Shown: positions 1 through 11,161 of the stretch, piece after piece
Numbering within the stretch: position 1 is the first letter of the stretch
Layout: each line of letters opens with the position of its first letter
From: Seiridium cupressi
Taxonomy: Eukaryota; Ascomycota; Sordariomycetes; Amphisphaeriales; Sporocadaceae
Assembly (NCBI GenBank): GCA_036674765.1
Contig: JARVKI010000195.1
Span: 1 to 24,633, forward strand
Reading direction: 5' to 3'
DNA length: 24,633 bases
The notes under the pieces: model-generated
Told to the model about the DNA's origin: nothing
What the model saw: the letters and a program-made list of their open reading frames with translations, nothing else
Databases searched by the model: none
Made by a program: the position numbers and the translations under genes

Positions 1-2750
1 ATAATTAAAAACCTTTTTTAAATTAAATTATTTATATAAACGTTAAACTTTTTTAAAAATAATATAATTACGTTTATTTTATTTTTATATAAAATAACGA
101 TTTTATTCTTTTATAAAGTTTATAAATTCGAACCGGATTTAAAATATATAAATAAATATTAATAAAATATAATTAATTAAATTAATTTAATTTTAAAGCT
201 TAATTTTTTACAAATTATTAAAATATTTTTATTTATTATTAATTAAATCATTTTAAATAACGTTAATTATAATTAACGTAAATTAAACTTAATTTATATT
301 TTAAAATAATATTTAAAACTTAATAAACTGGTTTTATTACGTTTTAATACGTTAATTAACTATACTTTTTTTATAATATTAAATATTATAAAGTTTAAAT
401 ATATTTTTAAATTTATAATATAACGGTACATTTAAATTAAAATCTTTTAAATTAAATTTTATTTATTTTCCGTTTTTATTAAATATAATAAATTTAAATT
501 TTCCTTTATTATTATAATATAATTTTAATAATCGGTTATCTTTTACGCTTTTTATAAATTAATAATATATTATATTTATAATTATTATTTTATTAATATA
601 ATTAAAATATATTATTATTAAAATAAATTTATATTAATTAATAACGTTTATATATTATATTATAATTGATTTTTTAATAAAAACCGATATATTATAATAA
701 AATTACGTAATAAAACGTATATATAAGTTAATTATTATATATATTTTAAATTTATATATATATAATTTATAATAATTATCGATAAATTAAATATAATTTA
801 ATTTAAAAATAATTTATCCTTTTTTTATTATAATATTTTTTAACGTTTTTAAATTTTATTTACGTAAAACTTTTAAAAAGTTTAAAATATTAAAAGTATT
901 ATTAAATTAATTTAAATTTATTAATATATATAATTATATAAATTATAATAATTTAATCGTAAAAATAAAATTATTAAACGGTTAATATAATTAAAAAATT
1001 TAATTAATTTTTAATACCGTTTTATAATTTAATTATAATTTATTTAATAATAAATATTAAAAGATTTATATATAATAATAATATTATATTAAATTATATT
1101 ATATTAAATTATATTATATTTTTTATTTTATAACGTTTTAATAAATTATTTATTAATTTAAACTTTTTTAAAATTATATTTAAATAATATTTTTCGCATA
1201 TTATATATATTAATTATTTTATTATATTTTAATATTATATTTTATATTTTAAATTATTTATAAAAAGCGGTTTTTTTAATATAAATCGCGTACGTATTAT
1301 TTAATTATTATAATATATTAAAAATAAATTTAATATTTAAATATTATTTAATTAATATATTTTAATATTTATTAGTATTTATATTATATTTTCGCGGTAT
1401 AATTATAAAAAAGTTATAAAAAGATAATTATATTAAATTTATAATAATTTTACGCGATTTATATAAATTACGCTGGTATTTTATTATTTTAAAATCTTTA
1501 TTTATAATATATAATTATTATATTAAAATTATAATATTATATAAGTTTTAATATAATAAACCTTTAATTTTATAATTAAATATTAAATTATAACTTATTA
1601 AATTTAAATTTAATAATTATAATTTAATTTATTTTTATATTAAAATATTATTAACGTTATATTATATTTTATATTAATTTATTAAATATTAATTTTTTAT
1701 TTACGTTTTTTTTTATTAAATAATATTTTATTTTATTTTTTAATTTTACGTTTTAACTTTTTTTTAAATATTATTAATTTTATTAATATATATATATTTA
1801 ATATTAAATTTATATAACTTTTTATTTTTATATTAAACGTATTTAATAATATTAATTATATTAATAAATAAATAATATATTATATTAAAAGATTATTTAA
1901 ACGTTTTAATATTAATTTTAATAATAATTTTATCGGATTTAATATATTAAGTTTTTAATTATTATAAATAAATAATATAATTTTAATAAAATAAAATATT
2001 AATTTTAAAAACCGTTTTCGTTTTAATTTAATTATATATTAATATAATTTATAAAAAATAATATATTACGTTATATTTTAATTTATATAATTATTTTAAA
2101 ACTTATATTATTTAATTTATTATTTTATTAATTATATTAAAATTATTTTAAACGTTATTAAATATTTAATTATTAAAATTAAAATTTATAATATTATATT
2201 TACCCGGGTTAAATAAATATATAACGCGTTTTATATTATAAATTTTATTATTATTAACGATATTAACTTTAATCCTTTTTATATAACGCGACGCGTTTTT
2301 AAATTTATTAATTTAATTTATTATATTTATAATCGAAATTTTATAACGTAACGCGCCGGTAATTTTAATATTATACTTTTTATTATACCTAGTTATAAAA
2401 ATATTAACTTTATCGCGAAAATATTATATTTATTAATTAAAATATTAATTATATATTTATAATATATTTTTAAAAAAACCGATTTATATTACTTATAATA
2501 AATTCGTATTAATTAAATTTAATTAATATTATTTTTATTATAAAAAAACTATCGCAATAACTTTTTTATTAATATAAAAGAATTTTAATATTTAATATTT
2601 ATTTTAATATAAGTTTATTATTTAATATTTTTACAAGCTGGTAAAAAGTTATTAAATCGTTATAATAAAGTAAAAATAATTTAAAAAAAACGCTTTATAT
2701 ATTACCATAAGTTTATTATATAACGCGCAAAATAAGAAAAAGAAAAATCG
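1..2750. repeat. AT-rich RIP-type isochore (decayed repeats)
   Basis: This block is almost entirely A and T. The few remaining cytosines are mostly followed by G, T or C (cg, ct, cc contexts such as acg, accg, cgcg), while CA and TG dinucleotides are rare. That is the residue expected when repeat-induced point mutation converts CpA to TpA and leaves CpG. No open reading frame of useful length survives on either strand. The block was presumably built from transposon copies, but the mutation load is too high to name a family by eye. A short direct repeat of about 15 nt lies near 1081–1120. The composition changes over about 2700–2770 into normal gene-bearing sequence. The RIP reading is an inference from dinucleotide pattern. 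Confidence 0.85.
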
Positions 2751-2869
2751 CAAGCTAAAAATTTGGATTTGCCGAGTATTAGTTGTTAACGCGGGCGGGG
2801 TGGGGCTAGCGTTATAAAGTGGAGAAAATCTGAAATGTGAACACTGTCAGCTATGAACCGCCGTAGTCA

Positions 2870-2918
2870 CTGCCCCGCCATACGCGAAGTCGCGAGAACA
2901 AGCTCGATGGCGGGGCAG
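2870..2918. repeat. 12-bp perfect inverted repeat upstream of the PBDC1-like gene
   Basis: The arm ctgccccgccat at 2870–2881 is matched exactly by its reverse complement at 2907–2918, leaving a 25-nt spacer that is itself CG-rich. The arms are GC-rich in an otherwise moderate context and lie about 130 bases before the start codon at 3047. The repeat could be a hairpin in the 5' leader, a paired regulator site or a relic of an element end. The sequence alone does not decide between these. Confidence 0.6.
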
Positions 2919-3046
2919 AATTTTTGGGCCGTAGCTCAAGTGCGCCAACTTGTGATCATTTCATCGACAAAGTTTTACAACCACTGAATCTGGGATAACC
3001 ACACGTAAAACTACGTAGGACTCTTTTGGCAGAAAGCGAATACATC

Positions 3047-3605
3047 ATGGATATCCGCGAGATGGCAGCAAACAATCCGACCCCACCGCCGGGGTTCGAT
3101 GCAGAGAATGCCCAGAACCTGGAGGATGTGAGTCCACGCCTTGCCCAGTGTCGCGCCACTCTGACATACTGATGCCCGCCCGGTGTTGCAGATGGAGAAG
3201 CAGTTTGCCGTTAAGGTAGTGCAACACATGGAAATCTACTGGTCCATCCTCGAAAAAGTAAAAGGCTCTACCATTCGCCTCACCAAACTCGACGATGAGA
3301 TCTACGAGCACCTCAAGACAGCATTCCCCGAGTTCGACCCGGCCAAGACCGTCAACGAAGACGAGATGAAGAGCCCCGAGGGCAAGAAGAGGTGGCGCGA
3401 GTTCATGATGAAGTACGAGAAGACGGTCGATGACTACAATTTCGGTACCATGGTTCGTGCCGACCCCAAGACCGAATACACACAGGAGGGCACCATCTTC
3501 GTCCCGAGGATGCAGTTCTATGCTATAGAAATTGCGCGGAATCGTAACGGGATCAACGATTGGATCTGGGAGGAGAAGCAGAAAGAGAAGACTGGAAAGC
3601 CATAG
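3047..3605 (+). CDS. PBDC1/Ypl225w-like protein (eEF1A chaperone family)
   Basis: This is a two-exon gene: exon 1 is 3047–3127, the GT–AG intron is 3128–3191 (64 nt, with a ctgac-type branch site), and exon 2 is 3192–3605. The product is 164 residues. The start was chosen because it has A at -3 and G at +4 and leads straight into the family's N-terminal region. The protein is acidic and helical, with NAQNLED then MEKQFAVKVVQHMEIYW, followed by a central LTKLDDEIYEHL segment, DPAKTVNEDEMKS, WREFMMKYEKTVDDYNFGT and a closing QFYAIEIARNRNGIN. I recognise this as the PBDC1 (polysaccharide biosynthesis domain-containing 1) family. The yeast member Ypl225w is known as a cytosolic, ribosome-associated chaperone for folding of translation elongation factor eEF1A, and the family name is misleading about function. 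There is no signal peptide or membrane segment. The gene is intact, conserved and housekeeping in character, and it sits closest to the left AT-rich block. Confidence 0.85.
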
Positions 3606-4302
3606 GACACAAGGCACGCATAGGAGGATGGGAATGGCAGCCTGATGTCTTGTGAGTCACTTGTCGCATTGAGCACTGTCTTTGCTATTCGCATCGAGAG
3701 GCGGAGTATGTCGGATCGCTGGAAGATGAGGGATGTAAGCGGTCCATCTGGCGTCCCGGCATCCCGTATGATGGCGATGCCGAGCATGACGGTCCCATTC
3801 CATGAGGTCGAATAGGAGATTAGACAGGATGTAGAGAGCTTGACGAAGGTGGCTATGCGCACATCGCCAATTCGTCGAGGTAACTATCACAATACCCTTT
3901 TATGGACCTCTTGGCTTACCCTATAATGTATGGTTGACGGACCATTATGCTTTTGGTGACTAGAGGCGCAGAGAAGTAGACAAAGGTTGGGGCCAGGTAT
4001 CCGAATGTCCTTTGTTCGACATTGCGTCCCTTCAGCAAGTGCACACACGTTACCCAAACTCAATTGCATGTCAGGTGGCTTGGGTGTTGCACCTCGAGCT
4101 CATTTGGCGCAATGCTCCTGAGCTTGGTACCTACTGCACAGCTCTCAATCTCGACCACAATCGAAACTTTGACCATAACAAACACCCGACTCGAGGACCA
4201 AGGTAATAGCAAGGTGCAACCAAAGAGGCCCACCGCACCCATGTCCAGCAACACGATTTTAAAAACAGAAGCAAACGTAAAAAAACCTTTACTGTACGAA
4301 AC
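3606..4302. other. Intergenic region between the PBDC1-like and Ste6-like genes
   Basis: These 697 bases separate two genes on the same strand. They should hold the 3' UTR of the upstream gene and the promoter and leader of the transporter gene. The short open frames here overlap on both strands, lack recognisable motifs and look like chance. I saw no TGAAACA-type pheromone-response element on a visual scan, and that scan was not exhaustive. Confidence 0.6.
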
Positions 4303-7300
4303 ATGTCGAACAATTCATCCCGTGAGCCTGATCTATCACATGCCCCGCCGAGCACGACTCGCCCGTCCCCTCGTTTGAAGCACCTCTTTGCCTTTCTAAC
4401 ATGGAGAAACTCGCTGCCTCTGACAATGGGAGTGACCTTATCAGCCGTGGCTGGTGCGCTCAGGGCCTCACTCGCTATTCTTCTTGGACAACTATTTGGC
4501 GTCATCTCGAGCTATGGCAGGGGAGCTCTTTCAGGACCAGACACAATGACCGAGGTGGCGAGATGGTGTAGCATCCTCGTGATTGTGGGCAGTGTGGGTG
4601 TGGTCGTGAACTTTGCATTCATGTTCACCTGGGTGGCTTTCAGCGACCAACAGGCGCGACATGCCAGGCGGGAAGTGTTCCATGCGCTCCTTGCGAAGGA
4701 CTTGGAGTGGTTTGATCTCCAGTCAAATGGCATCTCAAGTCTGCTGGTTAGAACGCAAAAGTGAGCAATACTTGGAGGGGTTCTGTTGTTAACGCTCACT
4801 AATCGTCTCTAGTGACTTGAAGGAGCTCCAATACTCGATTTACGTCGGCCTCGGAAACATTTCCATTGATACCATGACAGCTCTAGCGAATCTGCTCGTG
4901 GCGTTCTATCTCTCCTGGACAATGACTCTCATCCTACTCGCCACCGTACCACCGTCAGTCATCATTGTCAACCTGCTCGGCAACAAGCTTGAGCCAGCGA
5001 TCGAGACCCAGAAACAGGAGTTAGCGGTGGCTTCTAAGCATGCCCTTTCAGCCATTACCGCCATCGATATTGTCAAAACATTTAACGGTGCTGATCAAGA
5101 GATCTGGCAGTATTCAGATGCCATCAAACGTTCAATGAAAGCCTATCTCATCCAATCACGAGCGAATGCCTACCAAATGGGCTATGTTAAGTTCTGGCTG
5201 GAGATAACATTTGTGATCGGTTTCTACTATGGCGTGGTGCTTGTCAGCCGGGGAACTAACGCTGGGGTCGTGATCACCACCTTTTATGCCGCTCTTGCTG
5301 CTCTTCAGGCTGTCCACTCATCGCTGTCTATGAACCTTACGCTCGCCAAAGGGATGTCTGCTGGCCAATACCTGCAGCACATTATCAGTGGAGATAGGAT
5401 GGGTTTCAAGGCAAAGAAGATGGTTGGGACCCGCCAACCAGAGGCCTGGGATGGCGAGATCAAGTTTCACAATGTAAGCCAATTGTTCTAAAGTCTTGCA
5501 TTACGCTAACTTGGACCAGCTTTCCTTCGTATATCCATCCAGACCCTCGCCCAGTGTCCTCAGGGAGGTGTGTATGTGCTTCCCACCTCGACGATTTACA
5601 TTCCTTGTCGGACCGAGTGGAGCAGGGAAAAGCACTGTTGGTGACCTTCTAGTCAAACTCTACGAGCCTACAGCTGGCGATATCACGATTGATGGCGTTC
5701 CTCTCCGGACACTCGACACGAATTGGGTACGAAGTAATATCACCGTGGTTCAACAGCATCCGACTCTTTTTGATGGTACACTTTTCGAAAATATCGCCCT
5801 AGGACTTCCAGATCCCACAAAAGCCTCGAAAACAAACATCATGAATGCCTGCCAAGCTACCTTGCTCCAGTCTACGATTGCGGATCTCCCCAGCGGCTTG
5901 GATACTCACGTAGGTCGCCATGGACACAATTTAAGTGGCGGACAAATTCAACGTGTGGCATTGGCGAGAGCGTTTGTACGTGACCCGGAAATATTGATTC
6001 TAGACGAGGTCACAAGCGGGTTGGAGGCATCCACTCGTATATTGATCATGGATGCAATCAGAGATGCGCGGCAGAACAAGACCACTATCGTCATTACCCA
6101 TGACATGGCACAAATTGAGGAGAACGATTGCCTATGCATGTTGGAAGGTGGTCACACTGTGCAAGAGGGTCTAGGACAGCTACTTCAAAATGAAGAGAAC
6201 GGATTACGGACACAGAATCTATCGTCAAATGATGACTGTTCTAGTCAAGTTATTGATACCTGCCATCCTCCTGGATGTGAGACGCGCTGCGAAACCGATA
6301 CAGCGCCGAACAGATTCTCGCCAACCGTGCCACCAGTGCCTGTTATCCCAACGATGGCTAGAGCTTCGCAGGCGTGGACTCCCATAAGCACCGGAAACAT
6401 GTACGGATGGATGGGTTTCGCTATTGGATCACCTGCATTGAGAATGCGACATAGCAACACACTGTGCTTTTGGGATGCATCAAATGGATCAGCTACGACC
6501 GATACAGGTCAATCGCCAAGTGTATCAATCAGATCACTTGACGAAACGGGCCAGGGCCAAGGCAACGTTACTGGCGCAAACGGCGATGCTTGTGTTGGCC
6601 AGTGGCGGCCGGCACAGAAAACACCAGGAGAAGATCCGAAGGCGCTCCGTAAGAGCAGTAGGGCTCCCAGTCGAGACACAATAATCCAGGATATTCCCAT
6701 GTTACCACCAAACATGGGAAGAACAAGCTTGATTTCCCTTCAGAAACAAGGCTACCATGTACGACACACGCAAGAAAGGGATGGGAATTTCAGGCGAAGG
6801 CAAGAGCCTGACGCATCACGAGAGTCGACTATCCACGATGACCAGAACTTTGATCATTTCACCATCACTCGGTCTAAAATGTTACACCACAGTATCAATG
6901 CTGCGACAGACAGGGACACGAAACCCATGTCTCTACTGTTGATATACAAGTCTGTCTGGCCGCATCTCGAGACGAAAGCACGTTGGTGTCTTTTTGCCGG
7001 TCTCTTGAGCTGTCTGATCGTCTCAGCCTCCATTCCGGCCTTTTCAGTTGTTCTTGCTAGTCTCTTGTCAGTTCTCTATGCCAAGAATGATGCCACTGCT
7101 GTTGGTCAGAAATGGGCGCTCATTCTTCTTCTGGTCGCTAGTATCGGCGCAAGTGCTGCTTTCTTGGCGCACTTTTCAATGGAATATACTGGACAGAGTT
7201 GGGTAAATGCGCTTAGAACGGAAGCCTTTACATGTATTTTGGCGCAACCAAGGCCTTTTTTTGCCAAGTCCAAACATGCACCAGCCGGAATCGTGCAGTG

Positions 7301-9203
7301 TATGGACCGCAATGCAGAACAAATGCGAAACCTTGTCGGGCGCTTTGCTCCTAGTCTTCTCATAGTCGTGGCAATGGTGTTAGCGAGCGTGATGTGGGCC
7401 GTAATCATTAGCTGGCGGTTGGCTCTTGTGGCACTATCAAGCATGTCTTTCCTCATTGCCGCCGCGCAGGGCTACTCATATGCCAATGACAAGTGGGAAG
7501 CACGCTGCAATAAAGTGGCAGATGCTGGGTTCACGATCATGACAGAAACTTTCTCGAACATACGCACTGTGAAGGTACTCACGTTGGAGCGCCACTTTTC
7601 TAGAAAGCACGAGCATTCGCTTTCTCAAGCTCATCAGCTGGGGATCAAGAAAGCGATATGGACGGCTGCTCTGTTCGCATGCTGCCAGGCAGTGTCCTGG
7701 TTCATCATGGGACTCATATTTTACTATGCAACTGTCTTACTGGCTGTACAGGCACACATTCAGCTTGAGGAAGTAGTCAAAGTTGTTAATCTTCTCGTTC
7801 TCGGACTCGGTGCCTCAAGTCAAATGGCGGAGTCGATCCCTGCTATCAGCGCTGTACAAGTGACGGCTGGACGACTGTTATATTATGCAAACCTACCATT
7901 GCCCGGGAAGAACGACAACAATCATGCTACGAAGCCGCCACCAAGTAATCGAGATCTATCGCACCAATCCACTTTGAAGACAAAGAGGAAGCTCGCATCG
8001 CCTTTTCCTATTCGTATGGATGGTCTTTCTTTCACATATCACACGAGATCGGGTATTCCTCTCAATCCCGTCCTAAACAACCTCACCCTCGAATTAAAAT
8101 CCGGAAGTGCGGTTGCTATTGTCGGCCAGTCGGGCTGCGGTAAGTCCACTCTGGCATCTATACTATTGACTCTTCGCAAGCCAACGACCGTACCTCAAGT
8201 CCGAAATATTCGACCGTCAATTTGTCGTCATCCACTCTCATTCGCCGGTCACCCGCCTGACCTCCTCGATCCGGTCGCACTTCGCAGTCAGATGGCATAT
8301 GTATCACAACATCCTTTCCTGTTCCCTACGAGTATTAAGAGGAACATAACGTACGGCTTGCCAGAGACGAGTCCGCTTCTGGGCTTAGGGAATATTGAGC
8401 GTGCAGCGCGTCAAGCGGGCATTCTCGACTTCCTCGATAGTCTTCCGGATGGCCTTGACACCATGATTGGCGAAGGTGGCCAGCCCCTATCAGCCGGCCA
8501 GGCTCAGAGAATCTGTCTTGCCCGAGCTCTTGTCCGTCGGCCGAAACTACTGGTTCTAGACGAGCCAACGAGTTCACTCGACCCTGAAACAGCGTTTGGC
8601 ATACGACGCACCATTTTGCGCCTCATCGAGAAAGCCAGAGGAACCGTCGGAATAATGCCTAGCCCGCTTCATGGAAGATATGAACATAAGATGCGAAACT
8701 CGGATGAGACTAGCACTGATGTGCGGAACAGCGACGTTTCTATTGTTGTCATTACACATAATATCGAGATGATGAAGGTTTGCGACAGTATTGTGGTTTT
8801 GGACCAAGGCCGAGTGGTGGATCAAGGGAGTTTCAAAGAACTTCTCAATAAGAAGGGGCGTTTTTTCGAGCTGATCAACGAATCTCATGCACCTAGGAGA
8901 GAAGACAGGCGGAGGTCAAAATCCACACCTATTAGTAATTATCAGCATAAGCCGATACTGAGAGCTGAGAGCTGCGGGAGTGTCAAGCCACATCACAAGC
9001 AGAAAGATTCGATGGAACTCGATAAGTTGGATGGAAAGAAACGAAATGAGGCGGAGGTAATGAAGAAATATGCTAGGCCGAGCAAGGGTCTGAGATGGAC
9101 AGGTCATAGATTAGTGGACTGGAGCGGCGCTTCAAGGGAAACAGGACAACCCAGCCCTCTAATCAGCCCTTTCACCAAACCACAACGGAGAAGCGATAAG
9201 TAG
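4303..9203 (+). CDS. Ste6-type ABC transporter (a-factor-like pheromone exporter)
   Basis: Three exons (4303–4760, 4813–5473, 5520–9203) are joined by GT–AG introns of 52 and 46 nt; the second has a perfect gctaac branch site. The product is 1600 residues, longer than the roughly 1300 of yeast Ste6. It is a full ABC exporter with TMD1 (about 30–350), NBD1, a long linker (about 570–860), TMD2 (about 860–1150) and NBD2. NBD1 has Walker A GPSGAGKST (404–412), Q-loop VQQHP, signature LSGGQ (511–515), Walker B ILILDE (531–536) and H-loop ITHD. NBD2 has GQSGCGKST (1242–1250), a variant signature LSAGQ (1363–1367), LLVLDE (1383–1388) and ITHN. A basic, hydrophilic tail of about 100 residues follows NBD2. 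By family it exports farnesylated mating pheromone across the plasma membrane; a broader drug or metabolite role cannot be excluded. Both nucleotide sites look complete and no break is seen. Confidence 0.88.
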
Positions 9204-10362
9204 CTAACGAGAGGGGCTACTCATAGTCTCAACTCAATGTCGTTCCGGCTCACGAAAATTATCTGTTGACTTCCTCAGTGGTCACGTGTTACTGGAACAG
9301 AATTGACAAAGTTTTTCAATACAGCAGTCCGTGTGTTTTCTTCAGTTTATGCAACATTTCTAACACCATAGATACCGCACCTAATAAAGACATCGGCTTC
9401 GCTTGATGTAAAATGTACAACAAATTTTTGTGCTTTTTCGTGGAGATTTTTAAAAGCTTCGATATGAGGATGAGACGTATAATCGTGTCTAAGCGGAGCT
9501 GTAGAAGCTTTCCATCATTCCATCTCTCATGACCTCCCTAGGCTAGTGAGTTCTGACGACCACAATGTACTTCAGATATCTCTGGCGGTGTCATTACACT
9601 GGACCCCTCACTAGTCCTCTTGGCTAAGTCTCTTCAGGCCGTCAACTAGTGATCAATCCACACAAGATCAGCGCCAGTGCAGTGAACAGAGCAAGGGTCT
9701 CTAACAAGCTTCAATGGAGTGGGTCTCCCACCAGGACCTGCCACTCTATTTCGATGCTTCAAGATTCCAAACGGACAATTGGACACGCGACCAGTTGGTT
9801 CGGAACCATCCCGGAAACACTTGACCCATTTTCAAACGCAAAATTGCCGGGCAAGCAGCAGGCAAAACTTGCCTCTATCCACTTTCTATTTACGTTCGAC
9901 GGTTACAGTATCATCGGAGTTTGTCTGATATTCGCAAAGCTGTCCCGGAATCGAACCGGTAACTGACACCGAAGATGCATATATGTCTCATGAGATTGCA
10001 CAAATAGGAGGAAAGATCGACTACACGACATGCTAGGCACGGAAAGACGTCAAGGGTGACCATAAAGGTCATCGGCTACCCCAGAATGTTGGTCGGCTCG
10101 GATCACCATCACGGGTATAAAGCCTATGTTGCTGGTTTCTGATTTCACTTGGTCCGTTGCGCAAGGTATTGATACCCTAGGATGAAGAATTGACGATTGC
10201 TCGAGTTATATTCCTCGGTGTTTGATAATGTATATGATAACGGGATGTTCCTGCTGGTGAGCTTCCTCGATCGTAATGAAAAGCATATAGCAACCTCTGT
10301 TGACTCGTATCGCAATTTACAGACGTCTAGGCAACTACATCGCCACCAAAGGCTTTATACTC
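9204..10362. other. Intergenic region downstream of the Ste6-like gene
   Basis: The 1159 bases after the transporter stop codon hold its 3' UTR and then sequence with no recognisable gene. A CACGTG hexamer lies near 9284. One open frame of about 105 codons (9649–9966) has no motif, signal or recognisable homology and is not called. A sequence near 9941–9960 resembles the T-arm of a tRNA in reverse orientation, but no complete tRNA can be folded there. Confidence 0.5.
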
Positions 10363-11161
10363 ATGATGCTCTCATTCACATCATCATTCTTTCCATAGAC
10401 TGCCGTCCCTCTACCTCTGCTCCCATTCATCCGCAAAGCCTCCTGCGACGACGATGAAGACGACGTCACCAAGATTACGGCGCCGTCCACCGAGCCCACC
10501 ACTGGCATTCCGATGCAGCGTTTCTTTGGTGCAAAGTCCGGATTCGGATTCGGCATTGCCATGGCCGACGGCACAAATAGCAGCTCCTTCATCGGACAGC
10601 TCTACATCCCCTTCTTGAACGGTGCCAACTGGAGAGGGTCTTCGTCGGCGAGAGACATGGTAGGGTCACTTCTTATGGAAGCCTGGGCGTCCAGCCACGG
10701 CAAAAAGCGTGTTGTCTTCCTTCTGTCAAGCTGCGAACGAGGACGATAACCCGCCCGAGGTCACGGGAACCTTTACCACGAGACCAACTGCGGAAGCTAC
10801 AACTGTCAACAGCAATTTCTTGACATGTACTTTCCTCTGCGATGCGCGCTTAAGCGCCAAGTTCGGTCCGGCACCTGGCGATACGACAGCGACAGTCGAG
10901 ATGGGGTGGGAGCTGGGGAGCAGTGTTGTTGGAAATCCTGACATATCGGCCACGGTGCTAAACTTTCATGATGTTGAGTTTAGGGAGTTTCAAGCCCAAC
11001 TCGCGTCTGTGAAGATACCACAACCACAGTTTGATATGTTTGTGGCGGATGCGGGCCGGCCAGTGCTGCCTGCCACTGGTGCCGTGCTATTCGGCGCCAG
11101 GGGTGGCGATGGAGAGGATGTGGACAACGATGATGATTCGGATGATAATAATGACGACTGA
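10363..11161 (+). pseudogene. Secreted CDH-cytochrome-like (DOMON-type) protein, broken
   Basis: The reading frame begins MMLSFTSSFFP, the start of a signal peptide. It is cut by an in-frame TAG at 10396–10398, then continues in the same frame through a hydrophobic stretch, an acidic CDDDEDD segment and the conserved-looking block TTGIPMQRFFGAKSGFGFGI as far as GSLLMEAWASSHGK. There the coding frame changes by one base at a run of five A (10702–10706). The second half resumes at SSFCQAANEDDNPPEVTG and runs to an aspartate-rich tail ending at 11161. I recognise the layout of fungal secreted proteins related to the cytochrome domain of cellobiose dehydrogenase. In CDH that domain carries haem and passes electrons to lytic polysaccharide monooxygenases; haem ligands cannot be assigned safely here. 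The two lesions suggest a pseudogene. A hidden intron ending at ttccatag could explain the first, and a sequencing slip in the A run could explain the second. Confidence 0.6.

Noticed and set aside
1..2750. Named retrotransposon or DNA transposon in the AT-rich block
   Set aside because: Mutation to A and T is too complete to read conserved protein motifs or terminal repeats by eye, so naming a family would be guesswork.
3045..3617. Long minus-strand open frame of 190 codons across the PBDC1-like gene
   Set aside because: It is antisense to a well-supported two-exon gene with family motifs and clean splice sites, and its product has no recognisable features.
9941..9960. tRNA T-arm-like sequence (B-box GGTTCGATTCC on the minus strand)
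   Set aside because: The loop and a four-pair stem are present, but no matching acceptor 5' strand, A box or anticodon arm can be folded at the right distance, so a tRNA gene is not supported. It may be a relic or chance.
10709..11161. The second half of the CDH-cytochrome-like region as an independent gene
   Set aside because: It begins inside a domain and continues the upstream frame's family pattern after a one-base shift, so it is better read as part of one broken gene.
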